Origin: an uncultured Holophagaceae bacterium
Lineage (GTDB): Bacteria > Acidobacteriota > Holophagae > Holophagales > Holophagaceae
Assembly: GCA_903884655.1 (NCBI GenBank)
Contig: CAISFO010000052.1
Coordinates: 62,001 to 126,000, forward strand
Length of the DNA stretch: 64,000 nucleotides
Reading direction: 5' to 3'
Position numbers and translations under genes: made by a program. The notes below the pieces were generated by a model that worked only from the letters and a program-made list of their open reading frames with translations, was not told the origin of the DNA and did not search any database. Numbering within the stretch: the stretch's first letter is position 1; each line of letters opens with the position of its first letter. Positions 1-8,445 of this stretch are shown here, piece after piece.

Positions 1-1
1 C

Positions 2-553
2 TGGGCCCTGGAGACGGGCACGAACCTGGTGATTGGCGCCACGGGCTGGTCCATGCCGGACCTGGCCGATCGGATCGCCGGGCGCATCGGTGTCCTCACC
101 GCCTCGAACTTCTCGCTCACCGTGGCGCTCATGGCCCGCCTGGCCACGGTGATGGGACGCTTTGCGGCCCTGGATCCCGCCCGGGACCCCTACCTGGTGG
201 AGCACCACCACCGGCTCAAGGCCGACGCGCCCTCCGGCACGGCCAAGACCCTGGCCGCCGCGGTCATGGCCGGCTGTCCCCGGAAGACGGAATGGACGCT
301 GACGGCCCCCGCGCCAAACCAGCTCAGCATCGGCGTGATCAGGGCGGGCGTGGAGTTCGGCACCCACACCGTCGGTTTGGACGCGCCGGCCGAGGTGCTC
401 GAGCTCACCCATATGGCGCGTTCGCGGGCCCCCTTTGCCCAGGGCGCCCTGGTGGCCGCCCGCTGGCTCCACGGGCGGAAGGGCCTCTTCACCATGGATG
501 AACTGGCCTCAGATCTGCTGGATCCGCTGTTCATGTTTGGAGGCAAGCCATGA
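2..553 (+). CDS. dapB: 4-hydroxy-tetrahydrodipicolinate reductase, C-terminal part
   Basis: The open frame runs in from the left edge, so the N-terminal NAD(P)-binding half is missing. It would reduce the DapA product to tetrahydrodipicolinate in the cytoplasm, on the lysine/peptidoglycan route. The visible part carries the substrate/catalytic signature EHHHRLKADAPSGTAK, which matches the E-x-HH-x-x-K-x-DAPSGT motif of DapB, followed by a G-V-E-F-G-T-H-T segment and the usual C-terminal region. Its stop overlaps the dapA start (ATGA), which points to translational coupling. The family assignment is firm because of the motif plus the dapA/dapD neighbours. Confidence 0.95.
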   Translation, partial: WALETGTNLVIGATGWSMPDLADRIAGRIGVLTASNFSLTVALMARLATVMGRFAALDPARDPYLVEHHHRLKADAPSGTAKTLAAAVMAGCPRKTEWTLTAPAPNQLSIGVIRAGVEFGTHTVGLDAPAEVLELTHMARSRAPFAQGALVAARWLHGRKGLFTMDELASDLLDPLFMFGGKP

Positions 554-1455
554 CTCAGGATTTCTCCGGTCTCGCCGTCGCCCTTGCCACACCCTTCACC
601 CCCTCGGGTGAGGTGGATCTCAAGGCCTTCCGAAAACTGGTCCATCACGTGGTAGCCGGGGGCGTGGACACCCTCATACCGCTGGGCACCACCGGCGAAG
701 CCTCCACCCTTCTGGATGGCGAACGGGACGCGATCATCGCCGCCTGTCTCGAGGAATGCCAGGGCCGTCCCGTGGTGGTGGGCACGGGCTCCAATGCCAC
801 GGCCCAGGCCGCGGCCATGACCCGGCGGGCGCAGCAGCTTGGGGCTTCCGGGGCCCTGGTGGTGACGCCCTACTACAACAAGCCCACGCCTGATGGCCTG
901 GTGGCCCACTATGCCGCCATTGCCGAAGCCGCGCCGGGTCTGCCGATCATCGCCTACAACGTGCCCGGCCGCACGGCCCTGAACGTGACGCCCCAGGTGC
1001 TGGCGCGGCTCTGGGAGAATCCCCAGGTGGTGGCCGTGAAGGAAAGCAGCGGCAACCTCGCCCAGATCGCCGAGGTGGCCCGCACGCTGCCCCGGGGCAA
1101 GACCCTGCTGGCGGGGGACGATGGCCTGGCCCTGGCGGCCATGGCGGTGGGAGCCTCGGGCCTGATCTCTGTGGTGGGCAATGTGCTGCCCCGGGAGACC
1201 GCCGACATGGTGGCCGCAGCCCGCCGGGGCGACCGGGCCGAGGCCCTGCGCCTCTTCCAGCAGCTGCTGCCCCTGATGGACGCCCTGTTCCTGGAAAGCA
1301 ATCCGATCCCCCTCAAGGCCGCCCTCAAGCTGATCGGCCTTGGCGAGGACATCCTGCGCCTGCCCATGGTGTCCGCCTCAACCGCCACCCGCACCCGCGT
1401 GGCCGAAGCCCTCTGTCTGTCCACGGATGGCACCCTTCCGGGAGTGAAGTCATGA
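550..1455 (+). CDS. dapA: 4-hydroxy-tetrahydrodipicolinate synthase
   Basis: This 301-residue TIM-barrel aldolase is the normal length for DapA. It condenses pyruvate with aspartate semialdehyde, the first committed step to diaminopimelate. Visible hallmarks are the GTTGEASTL segment near residue 48, YNVPGRT (residues about 136-142) with the active-site tyrosine, and VAVKESSGN with the Schiff-base lysine near residue 163. The ATG lies inside the dapB stop and the TGA overlaps the dapD start, so dapB-dapA-dapD form one coupled operon. Confidence 0.97.
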   Translation: MTQDFSGLAVALATPFTPSGEVDLKAFRKLVHHVVAGGVDTLIPLGTTGEASTLLDGERDAIIAACLEECQGRPVVVGTGSNATAQAAAMTRRAQQLGASGALVVTPYYNKPTPDGLVAHYAAIAEAAPGLPIIAYNVPGRTALNVTPQVLARLWENPQVVAVKESSGNLAQIAEVARTLPRGKTLLAGDDGLALAAMAVGASGLISVVGNVLPRETADMVAAARRGDRAEALRLFQQLLPLMDALFLESNPIPLKAALKLIGLGEDILRLPMVSASTATRTRVAEALCLSTDGTLPGVKS

Positions 1456-2273
1456 CCGTCGATCAGGATTCCATCCGCGCTTTCTTCAGCCGGCCCGCTG
1501 AGGAGCTGGCCAAGGATCCCGAGGCCCCGGCTTGGCACCAGGTGCTGCTGGTGGCCCTGGAAACCGGCGCGATCCGCGCGGCGGAGCGCCAGCCGGACGG
1601 CACGTGGCAGGCCAACACCTGGGTAAAACAGGCCATCCTCTCGGGCTTCCGCCGCACAAACCTGGTGCAGATGGAGGGTCCGGGCTTCCCCATGTTCGAC
1701 AAGACCGCCTACCCGCCCCGGCACTTCGGTCTGGAGGACGCGGTGCGTCTGGTGCCCGGTGGCTCCGCTGTGCGCCGCGGGGCCCACATCGCCCGCAGCG
1801 TGGTGCTCATGCCCCCGGCCTACGTGAACGTGGGTGCCTTCGTGGACGAGGGCACCATGGTGGACAGTCACGCCCTGGTGGGCAGCTGCGCGCAGATCGG
1901 CAAGCGCGTGCATCTTTCCGCCGCGGCTCAGATCGGTGGCGTGCTCGAGCCCGCTGGCGCCCGGCCCGTGGTGGTGGAGGATGATGCTTTCGTGGGTGGC
2001 CTGGTGGGCCTCTTCGAAGGCATCGTGGTGCGCCGCCGGGCCGTACTGGCCTCTGGCGTGGTCATCACCGGCAGCAGCATCATCTACGACCTGGTGAACG
2101 GTCGCGAGCTGCGCCAGGAAGTGCCGGAAGGCGCCGTGGTGGTGCCCGGCTCCCGGCCCGCCTCCGGCGAGTACGGCAAGGCCCATGGCCTGCAGCTGGC
2201 GGCCCCCTGTATCGTAAAGTACCGGGACGATAAGACCGACGCGGCCACGGCGCTGGAGCAGGCCCTCCGATGA
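1452..2273 (+). CDS. dapD: 2,3,4,5-tetrahydropyridine-2,6-dicarboxylate N-succinyltransferase
   Basis: The 273-residue product has the size and layout of DapD: an N-terminal helical part, then a left-handed beta-helix built from hexapeptide-type repeats (AYVNVGAFVDEGTMVDSH, SCAQIGKRVHLSAAAQIGG) around residues 105-210. It would transfer succinyl from succinyl-CoA to tetrahydrodipicolinate, so this organism appears to use the succinylase branch of the diaminopimelate pathway. It overlaps dapA by four bases. A strong hairpin follows the stop codon almost immediately. Confidence 0.95.
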   Translation: MTVDQDSIRAFFSRPAEELAKDPEAPAWHQVLLVALETGAIRAAERQPDGTWQANTWVKQAILSGFRRTNLVQMEGPGFPMFDKTAYPPRHFGLEDAVRLVPGGSAVRRGAHIARSVVLMPPAYVNVGAFVDEGTMVDSHALVGSCAQIGKRVHLSAAAQIGGVLEPAGARPVVVEDDAFVGGLVGLFEGIVVRRRAVLASGVVITGSSIIYDLVNGRELRQEVPEGAVVVPGSRPASGEYGKAHGLQLAAPCIVKYRDDKTDAATALEQALR

Positions 2274-2275
2274 TT

Positions 2276-2329
2276 AGGAGCCGTTGTGGAACGATCTGCT
2301 TCAAGTTGGCCGTTCCACTTACGGCTCCT
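2276..2329. terminator. Long imperfect hairpin between dapD and the aminotransferase gene
   Basis: The arms AGGAGCCGTTGTGGAACG (2276-2293) and CGTTCCACTTACGGCTCCT (2311-2329) pair over 17 base pairs with one small internal bulge and a 17-base loop. It begins three bases after the dapD stop. A run of T residues is absent, so it could be a Rho-independent-like attenuator, an mRNA-stabilising stem or a palindromic repeat element rather than a classic terminator. Confidence 0.55.
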
Positions 2330-2355
2330 TCTGCCGCTGATTGGAGCCAAGCGAT

Positions 2356-3489
2356 ATGACCCATGATTCCCATCGGCGACCGGCGGAACGGCTGGCGCTG
2401 CTGAAACCCTCGCCCATTCGCGCCATTACGGATGGCACGCCGCCCGGAGCCATCCCCCTGGGCCTGGGGGAGCCCACCTGGGATCTACCAGAGGTGGGGC
2501 GCCAGGCCCTCCTCCGCCCTTCCGGCCCCTGCGGCTACGTGCCCCACGCGGGGCTGACGGAGCTCCGCAAAGCCGTGGCGTCCTTCCATGGCGCCCACCC
2601 CGACGAAGTGCTCATCACGACCGGTTCCCAAGGGGCCCTCTTCGCCCTCTACCAGGCCTGGGTGGATCCGGGCACCAAAGTGCTGGTGCCCGATCCAGGC
2701 TTCGTGGCCTACCCGGCCCTGGCCCGCATGGCTGGCGCCGAACCCGTGCCCTACCGACTCACGGCGGACTGTTTCCGCCTGGATGCGGAGGCGCTACTTC
2801 GGGTCCTGGAAGCCACGTCGGATGTGTCGGCCGTGATCCTCAACCTGCCCTCCAATCCCACGGGTGGGGGTGGCGATCTCGCCTCGCTGAAGCGAGTGGC
2901 GGATGCCTGCGTGGCGCGGGGCATCCTGCTCATTTCCGACGAGGTCTACCGGGATCTGCACTTTGGGGTGCGAGCTCCGAGTCTGCGGGATGTCACTGAT
3001 CGCGGAGTGGTCACCAGCTCTGTCAGCAAAGGCTGGGGGGCGCCGGGCCTCCGGGTGGGGTGGGCCGTGGGCGATCCCGCCTGGCTGGTGCCCGCCCGCA
3101 CCGTCCACGGATACGCGGTGACGGGTACCGCCACGCCCGCCCAGTGGGCCGCGCTGGCGCTCATCGAGCACTCGGACACCGTGCTGGCGGAGGCGCGGGC
3201 CGCCGTGCAGCTCCGCTGGGAGGCGCTGGCCGAGGCCCTGCGCGAGGAGCTGGGCCACAGTGTCACCCCGCCCGATGGCACCTTCTATCACTTCCTGCCC
3301 CTGCCGCCCGCGACTCACGCCGATCCCCTGGCCTTCGCCCTCAAACTCAGGGACGAGGCCAAGGTGGTGCTCATCCCCGGTCTCGCCTTTGGCGAAGGGG
3401 GCCGCGGTCACGCCCGGCTGAGCTTCGCCGCCACCCCCGAGCAGCTGCGGGAGGGTGTTCGACGGCTGGCGCCGTATTGGAAGGCATGA
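2356..3489 (+). CDS. Class I/II PLP aminotransferase, probable succinyl-diaminopimelate aminotransferase
   Basis: The 377-residue protein is a fold-type I aminotransferase. Visible motifs are LGLGEPTWDLP near the N-terminus, the aspartate-containing NLPSNPTGG and SDEVYRDL segments, SSVSKGWGAPGLRVGW holding the PLP lysine, and a C-terminal HARLSFA with the carboxylate-binding arginine. ATG at 2356 is preferred over the in-frame TTG at 2341 because GGAGCC sits at a good distance in front. Its place right after dapB-dapA-dapD suggests the DapC step (N-succinyl-LL-diaminopimelate formation), but class I aminotransferases cannot be assigned to a substrate from sequence alone. Confidence 0.85.
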   Translation: MTHDSHRRPAERLALLKPSPIRAITDGTPPGAIPLGLGEPTWDLPEVGRQALLRPSGPCGYVPHAGLTELRKAVASFHGAHPDEVLITTGSQGALFALYQAWVDPGTKVLVPDPGFVAYPALARMAGAEPVPYRLTADCFRLDAEALLRVLEATSDVSAVILNLPSNPTGGGGDLASLKRVADACVARGILLISDEVYRDLHFGVRAPSLRDVTDRGVVTSSVSKGWGAPGLRVGWAVGDPAWLVPARTVHGYAVTGTATPAQWAALALIEHSDTVLAEARAAVQLRWEALAEALREELGHSVTPPDGTFYHFLPLPPATHADPLAFALKLRDEAKVVLIPGLAFGEGGRGHARLSFAATPEQLREGVRRLAPYWKA

Positions 3490-3560
3490 GGACCGCCGAA
3501 CGCGCCCTGAAGCGCTCATGCCCCTGTCTCTAGGCGTTTCTTAAACCAATCAAGGCCCCC

Positions 3561-4097
3561 ATGCCAACCCCTTTGCACAGCCTCATTCAGTCCCTGGACG
3601 ACAGGCGCAGTGCGCTGCTCGAGGTCCTGGATGCCTTGGCTCCCGAGGCCCTCCAGGCCAGGCTGCAGCCCGGGACCTGGTCGGTCCTCGAGATCGCAGA
3701 GCACCTGGTGGTGGCCGAGCGCGTCATCCTGCAGGGCCTGCCGGTCCAAACTGAACTCGTCGAGCGTCCGCGCAGCTTCCAGCACCGAATCAAGTATCCC
3801 CTCGTGATGCTGGTCCTGAAACTCGCCATCCCGGTGAAGGTGCCGTCGAAGCGCATGCTTCCCGTGGGCCAGTGCTCCCTGGCCGACCTCGGCGATGAAT
3901 GGGACCAGCACCTGCGCTGGCTGCGAGCCTTCGAGGCTGACCAGGGTGCCGGCGCCCTCCGGAAACCCTTCTTCGTGCATCCTGTGGCGGGGCCGATCAC
4001 TTTGCTCCAGGCACTCAGGATGGACCTGCTCCATGTGCAGATTCACACCCGCCAGATCACGAAGATCCTGAGATCCCAGGCGCGGCAGAATCTGTGA
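3561..4097 (+). CDS. DinB-like four-helix protein
   Basis: The 178-residue protein opens with a helix followed by QPGTWSVLEIAEHLVVAERV, the W-S-x-x-E-I-x-E-H-L pattern typical of DinB/YfiT-type four-helix bundles that use histidines to bind a metal. Later histidines at HLRWL and in the last helix (LLHVQIHTRQI) fit the usual three-histidine arrangement. Members include thiol-dependent transferases, but no substrate can be read here. It lies between two lysine-related genes without obvious functional linkage. Confidence 0.7.
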   Translation: MPTPLHSLIQSLDDRRSALLEVLDALAPEALQARLQPGTWSVLEIAEHLVVAERVILQGLPVQTELVERPRSFQHRIKYPLVMLVLKLAIPVKVPSKRMLPVGQCSLADLGDEWDQHLRWLRAFEADQGAGALRKPFFVHPVAGPITLLQALRMDLLHVQIHTRQITKILRSQARQNL

Positions 4098-4134
4098 CAC
4101 TCCGTTCGATCACCACCCTCCCAGCAGGCCCCAC

Positions 4135-5289
4135 ATGACCTCCTTATTCGCTTTCGACGATGCCAATTGCCGCACACTGGCGGAAGCCCACGGCACACCC
4201 TGCTTCGCCTACTCCGGCGCGACAGCGGCGGAGCAATTCCGCTCACTACGGGCGGCGCTCCCCGCGCGGGTGCGCCTCGCCTACGCGGTGAAGGCCAATC
4301 CCCATCCGGGCCTGCTGAAGTGTTTCGCAGGTCTCGGCGCCAGTTTCGACTGCGCCTCCATCGGTGAGCTGGAGCGGGTGCAGGCCTTGAATCTGCCCCC
4401 AGGCCGCACCTTCTTCGCCGGGCCGGGCAAACGGGAGGAGGAGCTGCACAAGGCCCTGGCCATGGGCGTGCGCATCCAGGCGGAGGGCTTTGAGGACCTG
4501 GCCCGCATCGATGCCCTGGTGGACCGGGAGACGGCCGTGAACCTCCGGGTGCATCCGGCCTTCGACATCGACGAGGGCAACCGCATCATCGGCGGCAGCG
4601 GCCCCTCGGCCTTCGGCGTGGACGAGGAGGACCTGCCCGACCTTTTGCAGAGGGCCGCCACGCTCCACCACGTCCGCATCCGGGGCCTGCATGTCTTTGC
4701 CGCCAGCAACCAGCGGGACGCGGCCAAGCTGCGGACCATCCATTGCGCCGTACTGGAGCTGGCGAGGCGCCTCAAGGAAGCTCACGGCCTGGTTTTTGAG
4801 CAGATCGACCTGGGCGGTGGCCTGGGAATTCCCTACGCGCCGGACCAGACACCCCTGGATCTGATGAACCTGGGTGGGAGCCTGGCAGACTTGCTGGCTG
4901 CGCATCCCTGGTTCAGCGGCGAGCTGATCCTTGAGCCGGGTCGGTTCCTGGCGGGTCCGTGCGGTGTCTACCTGGCCCGGGTGGTGCGCCTCAAGGAGAG
5001 CCGGGGCACTCGCTTCGCCATCCTGGAGGGTGGGATCAACCACCTCATCCGCCCCTTGCTGACGGGCGAGCCCTTCCCTGTGAAGGCGGTGGGCAAGGGC
5101 GCGGGGATCCAGGCCTACACGCTGGCTGGGCCTCTCTGCACCAGTCTGGATCGCCTGGGCGAAGTGCGCCTGCCCGGGTTGGCGTCAGGTGACCTGCTGG
5201 CCTTCGGCACCACAGGCGCCTACGGCCTCAACGAAGGCATGACCCACTTCCTGAGCCATCCCGTGCCGCCGGAGATCTGGGTGGATTGA
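4135..5289 (+). CDS. Fold-type III PLP-dependent decarboxylase (LysA/ornithine decarboxylase family)
   Basis: The 384-residue protein has the alanine-racemase-like barrel: LAYAVKANP with the PLP lysine near residue 53, IDLGGGLGIPY as the glycine-rich phosphate loop, EPGRFLAGPCG, and a C-terminal domain with AGPLCTSLDRLG (the catalytic cysteine/aspartate) and GTTGAYG. Proximity to dapA/dapD favours diaminopimelate decarboxylase. Against it, the HIGSQ segment typical of LysA reads HVFAASNQ, more like the related decarboxylases of exosortase or siderophore loci, and the protein is slightly short. The family is certain; the substrate is not. Confidence 0.8.
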   Translation: MTSLFAFDDANCRTLAEAHGTPCFAYSGATAAEQFRSLRAALPARVRLAYAVKANPHPGLLKCFAGLGASFDCASIGELERVQALNLPPGRTFFAGPGKREEELHKALAMGVRIQAEGFEDLARIDALVDRETAVNLRVHPAFDIDEGNRIIGGSGPSAFGVDEEDLPDLLQRAATLHHVRIRGLHVFAASNQRDAAKLRTIHCAVLELARRLKEAHGLVFEQIDLGGGLGIPYAPDQTPLDLMNLGGSLADLLAAHPWFSGELILEPGRFLAGPCGVYLARVVRLKESRGTRFAILEGGINHLIRPLLTGEPFPVKAVGKGAGIQAYTLAGPLCTSLDRLGEVRLPGLASGDLLAFGTTGAYGLNEGMTHFLSHPVPPEIWVD

Positions 5290-5292
5290 GCT

Positions 5293-7092
5293 TCAGCTGA
5301 GCAGTGGAATCCACGAGGCCTGCTGAGCCTTAGGCATCGTCTTCACGCGTTCGAGAAGCTTCAGCCGGGCCTGCCAGGTCTTGTCCTCCGGGAACAAGGC
5401 GCGGCCCCGGACGAGATCCTCCTGGGCCTCGTCCCACTTGGCCTGGCTGGCATGGGCGAAGCAGAGCGTGAGGTTCAGGCGGGCCGCCCGGGCTCTGAGG
5501 CCGGCATCGTCCGGCTGAGCGCGAAGCAGGGCGTCGATGACTTTCCCGGCCGCTTCCAGGTCCCCATTCTGCAGGTGCTTCTGGAATTCCGGCAGGCTCG
5601 CTCCGGTGACGCCGCCAGCCAGGCCAGCCCGGGCCTTCTCCAGCAACTGAGCTGCGGCGGCGTCGCCCGGATTCCTGGCCGCGAGGATTTCCGCGCGGAG
5701 GTAGGCCCGCAGTGGATCGGTACTCAGGGCGATTTCAGCTTCCTGCCGGATGGCGCTGGAGGCTTCCGTAAGCTCTGGGGCCTGGGCCTGGTGGGCAAGG
5801 GGTGCTACGGCTGCAGCGCGGGCCGCGGAAACCTCTTCCTTCAACGCCTGATCCTTGTGGTAGCTGTGGACGAGGCCAAGGACCACGATCAGGACCACCA
5901 CACCACCAACCGCCCCGGCGAGGAGCCTGGGATTCTTCAGCCAGGGCATGGTCTCGGCCGCCTTCCGGAAGCGGTCCGGCAGGGACAGCCCTTCCCGGGG
6001 GGCTGGCGAGGTCTTGAGCAGCGCGGCGGGAGGTTCGACTCCCTCAGCCTCACCAGAGGCGGGGAGTTCCTCCCTGGCCATGGCGATTCGGCCCTGGGCA
6101 TCCAGGGTCATCACGGCGGCCTGATGCTGCGGCTCAGGGGTGGGGGCGGGGCGCCCCATGGGCTGACGGCAGCGCTCCAGGCCCTGCAGGGCGCGAGCAT
6201 TGCCGGGGTCCAGGCCCAGTGCCTGCTGGAAGGTGAAAGCGGCCTCTTCCCGGCGTTGCAGGCCCAGCAGGTGTTCGGCCTGCCGGAGCTTCAGATCCAG
6301 AGCCTCGGAATCCCGCACGGTGGTGCTGGTGGGCTGGAAGGCCTGGCTGGACGAGGTCACTTCAGCCCGGGCCTGCCGCAGGTAGTTGGAGATCTCCTGT
6401 CGCTGGGGTTCCAGGACGAGGACCCTTTCCCATTTGGAGATGGCCTCCTCGACCAGGCCCATGTCGTAGAGCTGAACGGCCTCCCGCAGGAGCTTGTCGA
6501 TGTCCTCCTCGGCGGGCAGGGACTCGGCCTGGGGGGCCACGGGGGCCACCGGTGCCTGGAGCAGGGGCAGACCCAGTTCCCGGCGGGCGCCGTTGGCATA
6601 GCCCCGGGCAAGGGCGTGGTCAGGATCCAGGGCCAGGACCTGCTCCCATTTTTTCAGGGCGTCCCCCAGCTGGCCCATGTCATACAGGGTGCAGCCTTCC
6701 GCCAGCAACCGATCGGGGGACAGGGTACCGGTGATCACCCTGCCTGGATCCACCGGCGGAGGGGCCTCGGGGGCTGTGGAGCGCGGGTCGATCACCGGAG
6801 GAAGGGCTGGTTCAGGTTCCGCCAGAGTCGCCGGGGCAGGCTCGGGCCGGCTGATCTTCGGCTCGGGCACATCGGGAACGGGTGGCTCTGGAACGGGCGG
6901 CGGGTTGGACTCCTCGGCCGCGCGCTGGGCGAGCAAGCGCTGCTTCACGGCCATAAGCCCAGCACGCGCTTCCCCGTGGGAGGGATCCTGTTTCAGGACA
7001 GCCTGCCAGATCTGGCCGGCCTTGACGATCTCTCCCTGGGCGAAGAGTTCGTCCGCCTTGCGGAGGTGGGGCGCGTAGGGATCATGGGTCAT
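5293..7092 (-). CDS. TPR-rich protein with a central transmembrane helix
   Basis: The 599-residue protein starts MTHDPYAPHLRKADELF; this ATG is chosen because the long open frame upstream overlaps the next gene. Several TPR units (for example GQLGDALKKWEQVLALDPD and GLVEEAISKWERVLVLEP) alternate with Pro/Ala/Glu-rich linkers over residues 1-330. One hydrophobic helix (LLAGAVGGVVVLIVVLGLV) lies at about residues 390-410, followed by another helical repeat region. It converges with the decarboxylase gene. It probably scaffolds a membrane-associated complex; the neighbouring FHA gene lies 11 bases upstream in the same direction, so the pair may act together in phospho-dependent signalling. The exact role is unknown. 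Confidence 0.75.
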   Translation of the reverse strand: MTHDPYAPHLRKADELFAQGEIVKAGQIWQAVLKQDPSHGEARAGLMAVKQRLLAQRAAEESNPPPVPEPPVPDVPEPKISRPEPAPATLAEPEPALPPVIDPRSTAPEAPPPVDPGRVITGTLSPDRLLAEGCTLYDMGQLGDALKKWEQVLALDPDHALARGYANGARRELGLPLLQAPVAPVAPQAESLPAEEDIDKLLREAVQLYDMGLVEEAISKWERVLVLEPQRQEISNYLRQARAEVTSSSQAFQPTSTTVRDSEALDLKLRQAEHLLGLQRREEAAFTFQQALGLDPGNARALQGLERCRQPMGRPAPTPEPQHQAAVMTLDAQGRIAMAREELPASGEAEGVEPPAALLKTSPAPREGLSLPDRFRKAAETMPWLKNPRLLAGAVGGVVVLIVVLGLVHSYHKDQALKEEVSAARAAAVAPLAHQAQAPELTEASSAIRQEAEIALSTDPLRAYLRAEILAARNPGDAAAAQLLEKARAGLAGGVTGASLPEFQKHLQNGDLEAAGKVIDALLRAQPDDAGLRARAARLNLTLCFAHASQAKWDEAQEDLVRGRALFPEDKTWQARLKLLERVKTMPKAQQASWIPLLS

Positions 7093-7103
7093 GGGTTCGA
7101 TTC

Positions 7104-7724
7104 TCAATGCAGCGGGTATTCGTCCGTACTGCGCACCAGCAACATGAAGGTGCTGTTGCCGCAGGTGAACTCCTGCTGGCTGAGGAGCTGGGATGGTCCC
7201 GCGATGCGCTCGCCATTCACCAGGGTCCCGTTGGTCGACTGGAGGTCGCTGATCCACACGGTGCCATCCTTGTGGATCTCGACCATCGCATGGCGGCGGG
7301 AGGTTTCTGGATCGCGGGTCACGACATCGCCCTCTTCGCGGCCGATGATGGCCTGTGGGCGTTCGAGCACCTGCACCATGGAGGCCTGGGGACCGGTCAG
7401 GAAGGCCAGGCTGAACCGCAGGCCGGGCGGCATTCCGGGCGTCTGAAGGCCGGCGGCGATGAGCATGGCGTCCCGGTCCCGCTTGGCGGTGGTGCGGGCT
7501 GCCACGACCGGCGCCGGGGGTGTGGGCTCGCTTTCGGGCTGGGGCTCGGGGGCCGCATAGGGGCGGGACAGGGTGGCATCGGGAGGCAGCGCGGCAATGC
7601 CCGGATTGACCACTTCGAAGACGTGGCTGCACTTCGGGCACTTGAACCGCTTGGTGCGGGCAGCGCCAAAACGGCTGTCGTCATACTGGAAGCGGGCCTT
7701 GCAGGCCGGGCATGGCACGATCAT
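7104..7724 (-). CDS. Zinc-ribbon and FHA-domain protein
   Basis: The 206-residue protein begins with an MJ0042-type zinc ribbon (CPAC near residue 5 and CPKC near residue 33, with RFQYDDSRF between). A Pro/Ala-rich linker follows. The last 90 residues form an FHA domain: IGREEGDVVTRDPETSRRHA, a clear G-R/S-R-R-H core, then WISDLQSTNGTLVNGERI. FHA domains bind phosphothreonine, so this protein may respond to a Ser/Thr kinase such as the one encoded at 36.8-38.5 kb. GAGGGGCC precedes the ATG. It sits just upstream of the TPR membrane protein, likely in one transcript. Confidence 0.85.
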   Translation of the reverse strand: MIVPCPACKARFQYDDSRFGAARTKRFKCPKCSHVFEVVNPGIAALPPDATLSRPYAAPEPQPESEPTPPAPVVAARTTAKRDRDAMLIAAGLQTPGMPPGLRFSLAFLTGPQASMVQVLERPQAIIGREEGDVVTRDPETSRRHAMVEIHKDGTVWISDLQSTNGTLVNGERIAGPSQLLSQQEFTCGNSTFMLLVRSTDEYPLH

Positions 7725-7754
7725 CGGGCCCCTCGGGAAGCAGTTGAAGTGTAC

Positions 7755-8432
7755 CTACTTCTTCCGCGTGGCGAAGAAGCTGAATTCACTGCGCAGGGGA
7801 ATGCCCTCCGGGAGCGTGAAGTCCTTGACACTGGCGGGCAGCGGCTGATTGATCCTCAGGGCCCCCAACTCCAGGAGCCAGGAATCTCCACTGCGTTCCA
7901 CCCACTGCACCTGGCGCGGCAACCAAGAGTCCTTGTCCACCCAGAGGTTCAGGGTCTGCATCCGCTTGCGGAGGGACAGCGTGCGCGGGGAGAGGGCCAG
8001 AAACCAAGTGTTGGTGCCATCCTTTGCCTCGCCGAGGGCGATCTGGAAGTAGTCCGAAAGGTAGCTCAGCTTCTGACCGAGGCCCAGGAACTTCCGATCG
8101 GCGTTCTTGAAGATGCCGATCTTCATGAGCTCGCCTTCATGAGCGCCAGGGCTGTAGGACACCAGGGCCTTCGGCGTCAGGTGCAGGATCAGGTCCTCCG
8201 GCGGCTGGAAGGCGAAGTGGGCGAAATCGGTGCCCTGGAGGTACAGCGTGCCCCGGGTGACCGAGGGCGTTTTCAGGAGGGCCCGGCGCAGGGTCAGGGT
8301 GAAGGGGCATTGCAGGGTCTGGACCTGGGCCTGGGCGTTGTCGAAGTGCTCGACCACCTCGCGGAGGGGGGGCGGGGCCTGGGCTTCCAGGGCCGGGATC
8401 AGCAGGAGGAGGGTGAGGGCGGTTCGGAACAT
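7755..8432 (-). CDS. LolA-like outer-membrane lipoprotein carrier protein
   Basis: The 225-residue product has an N-terminal signal peptide (MFRTALTLLLLIPALEAQA). The mature part follows the LolA pattern: an amphipathic helix REVVEHFDNAQAQVQTLQ, then alternating beta strands with RGTLYLQGTDFAHFAF and a WVDKDSWLPRQVQW strand pair near residue 165. It would act in the periplasm, ferrying lipoproteins or related lipids to the outer membrane. Sequence similarity in this family is low, so the precise cargo is uncertain. It is followed closely by the FHA gene on the same strand. Confidence 0.75.
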   Translation of the reverse strand: MFRTALTLLLLIPALEAQAPPPLREVVEHFDNAQAQVQTLQCPFTLTLRRALLKTPSVTRGTLYLQGTDFAHFAFQPPEDLILHLTPKALVSYSPGAHEGELMKIGIFKNADRKFLGLGQKLSYLSDYFQIALGEAKDGTNTWFLALSPRTLSLRKRMQTLNLWVDKDSWLPRQVQWVERSGDSWLLELGALRINQPLPASVKDFTLPEGIPLRSEFSFFATRKK

Positions 8433-8445
8433 GGGTGCCTGAGGC

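Noticed and set aside
5452..7446. Large plus-strand open frame of about 660 codons opposite the TPR gene
   Set aside because: High G+C keeps stops rare on the other strand; the product is low-complexity Gly/Arg/Pro and the TPR frame on the minus strand is clearly real.
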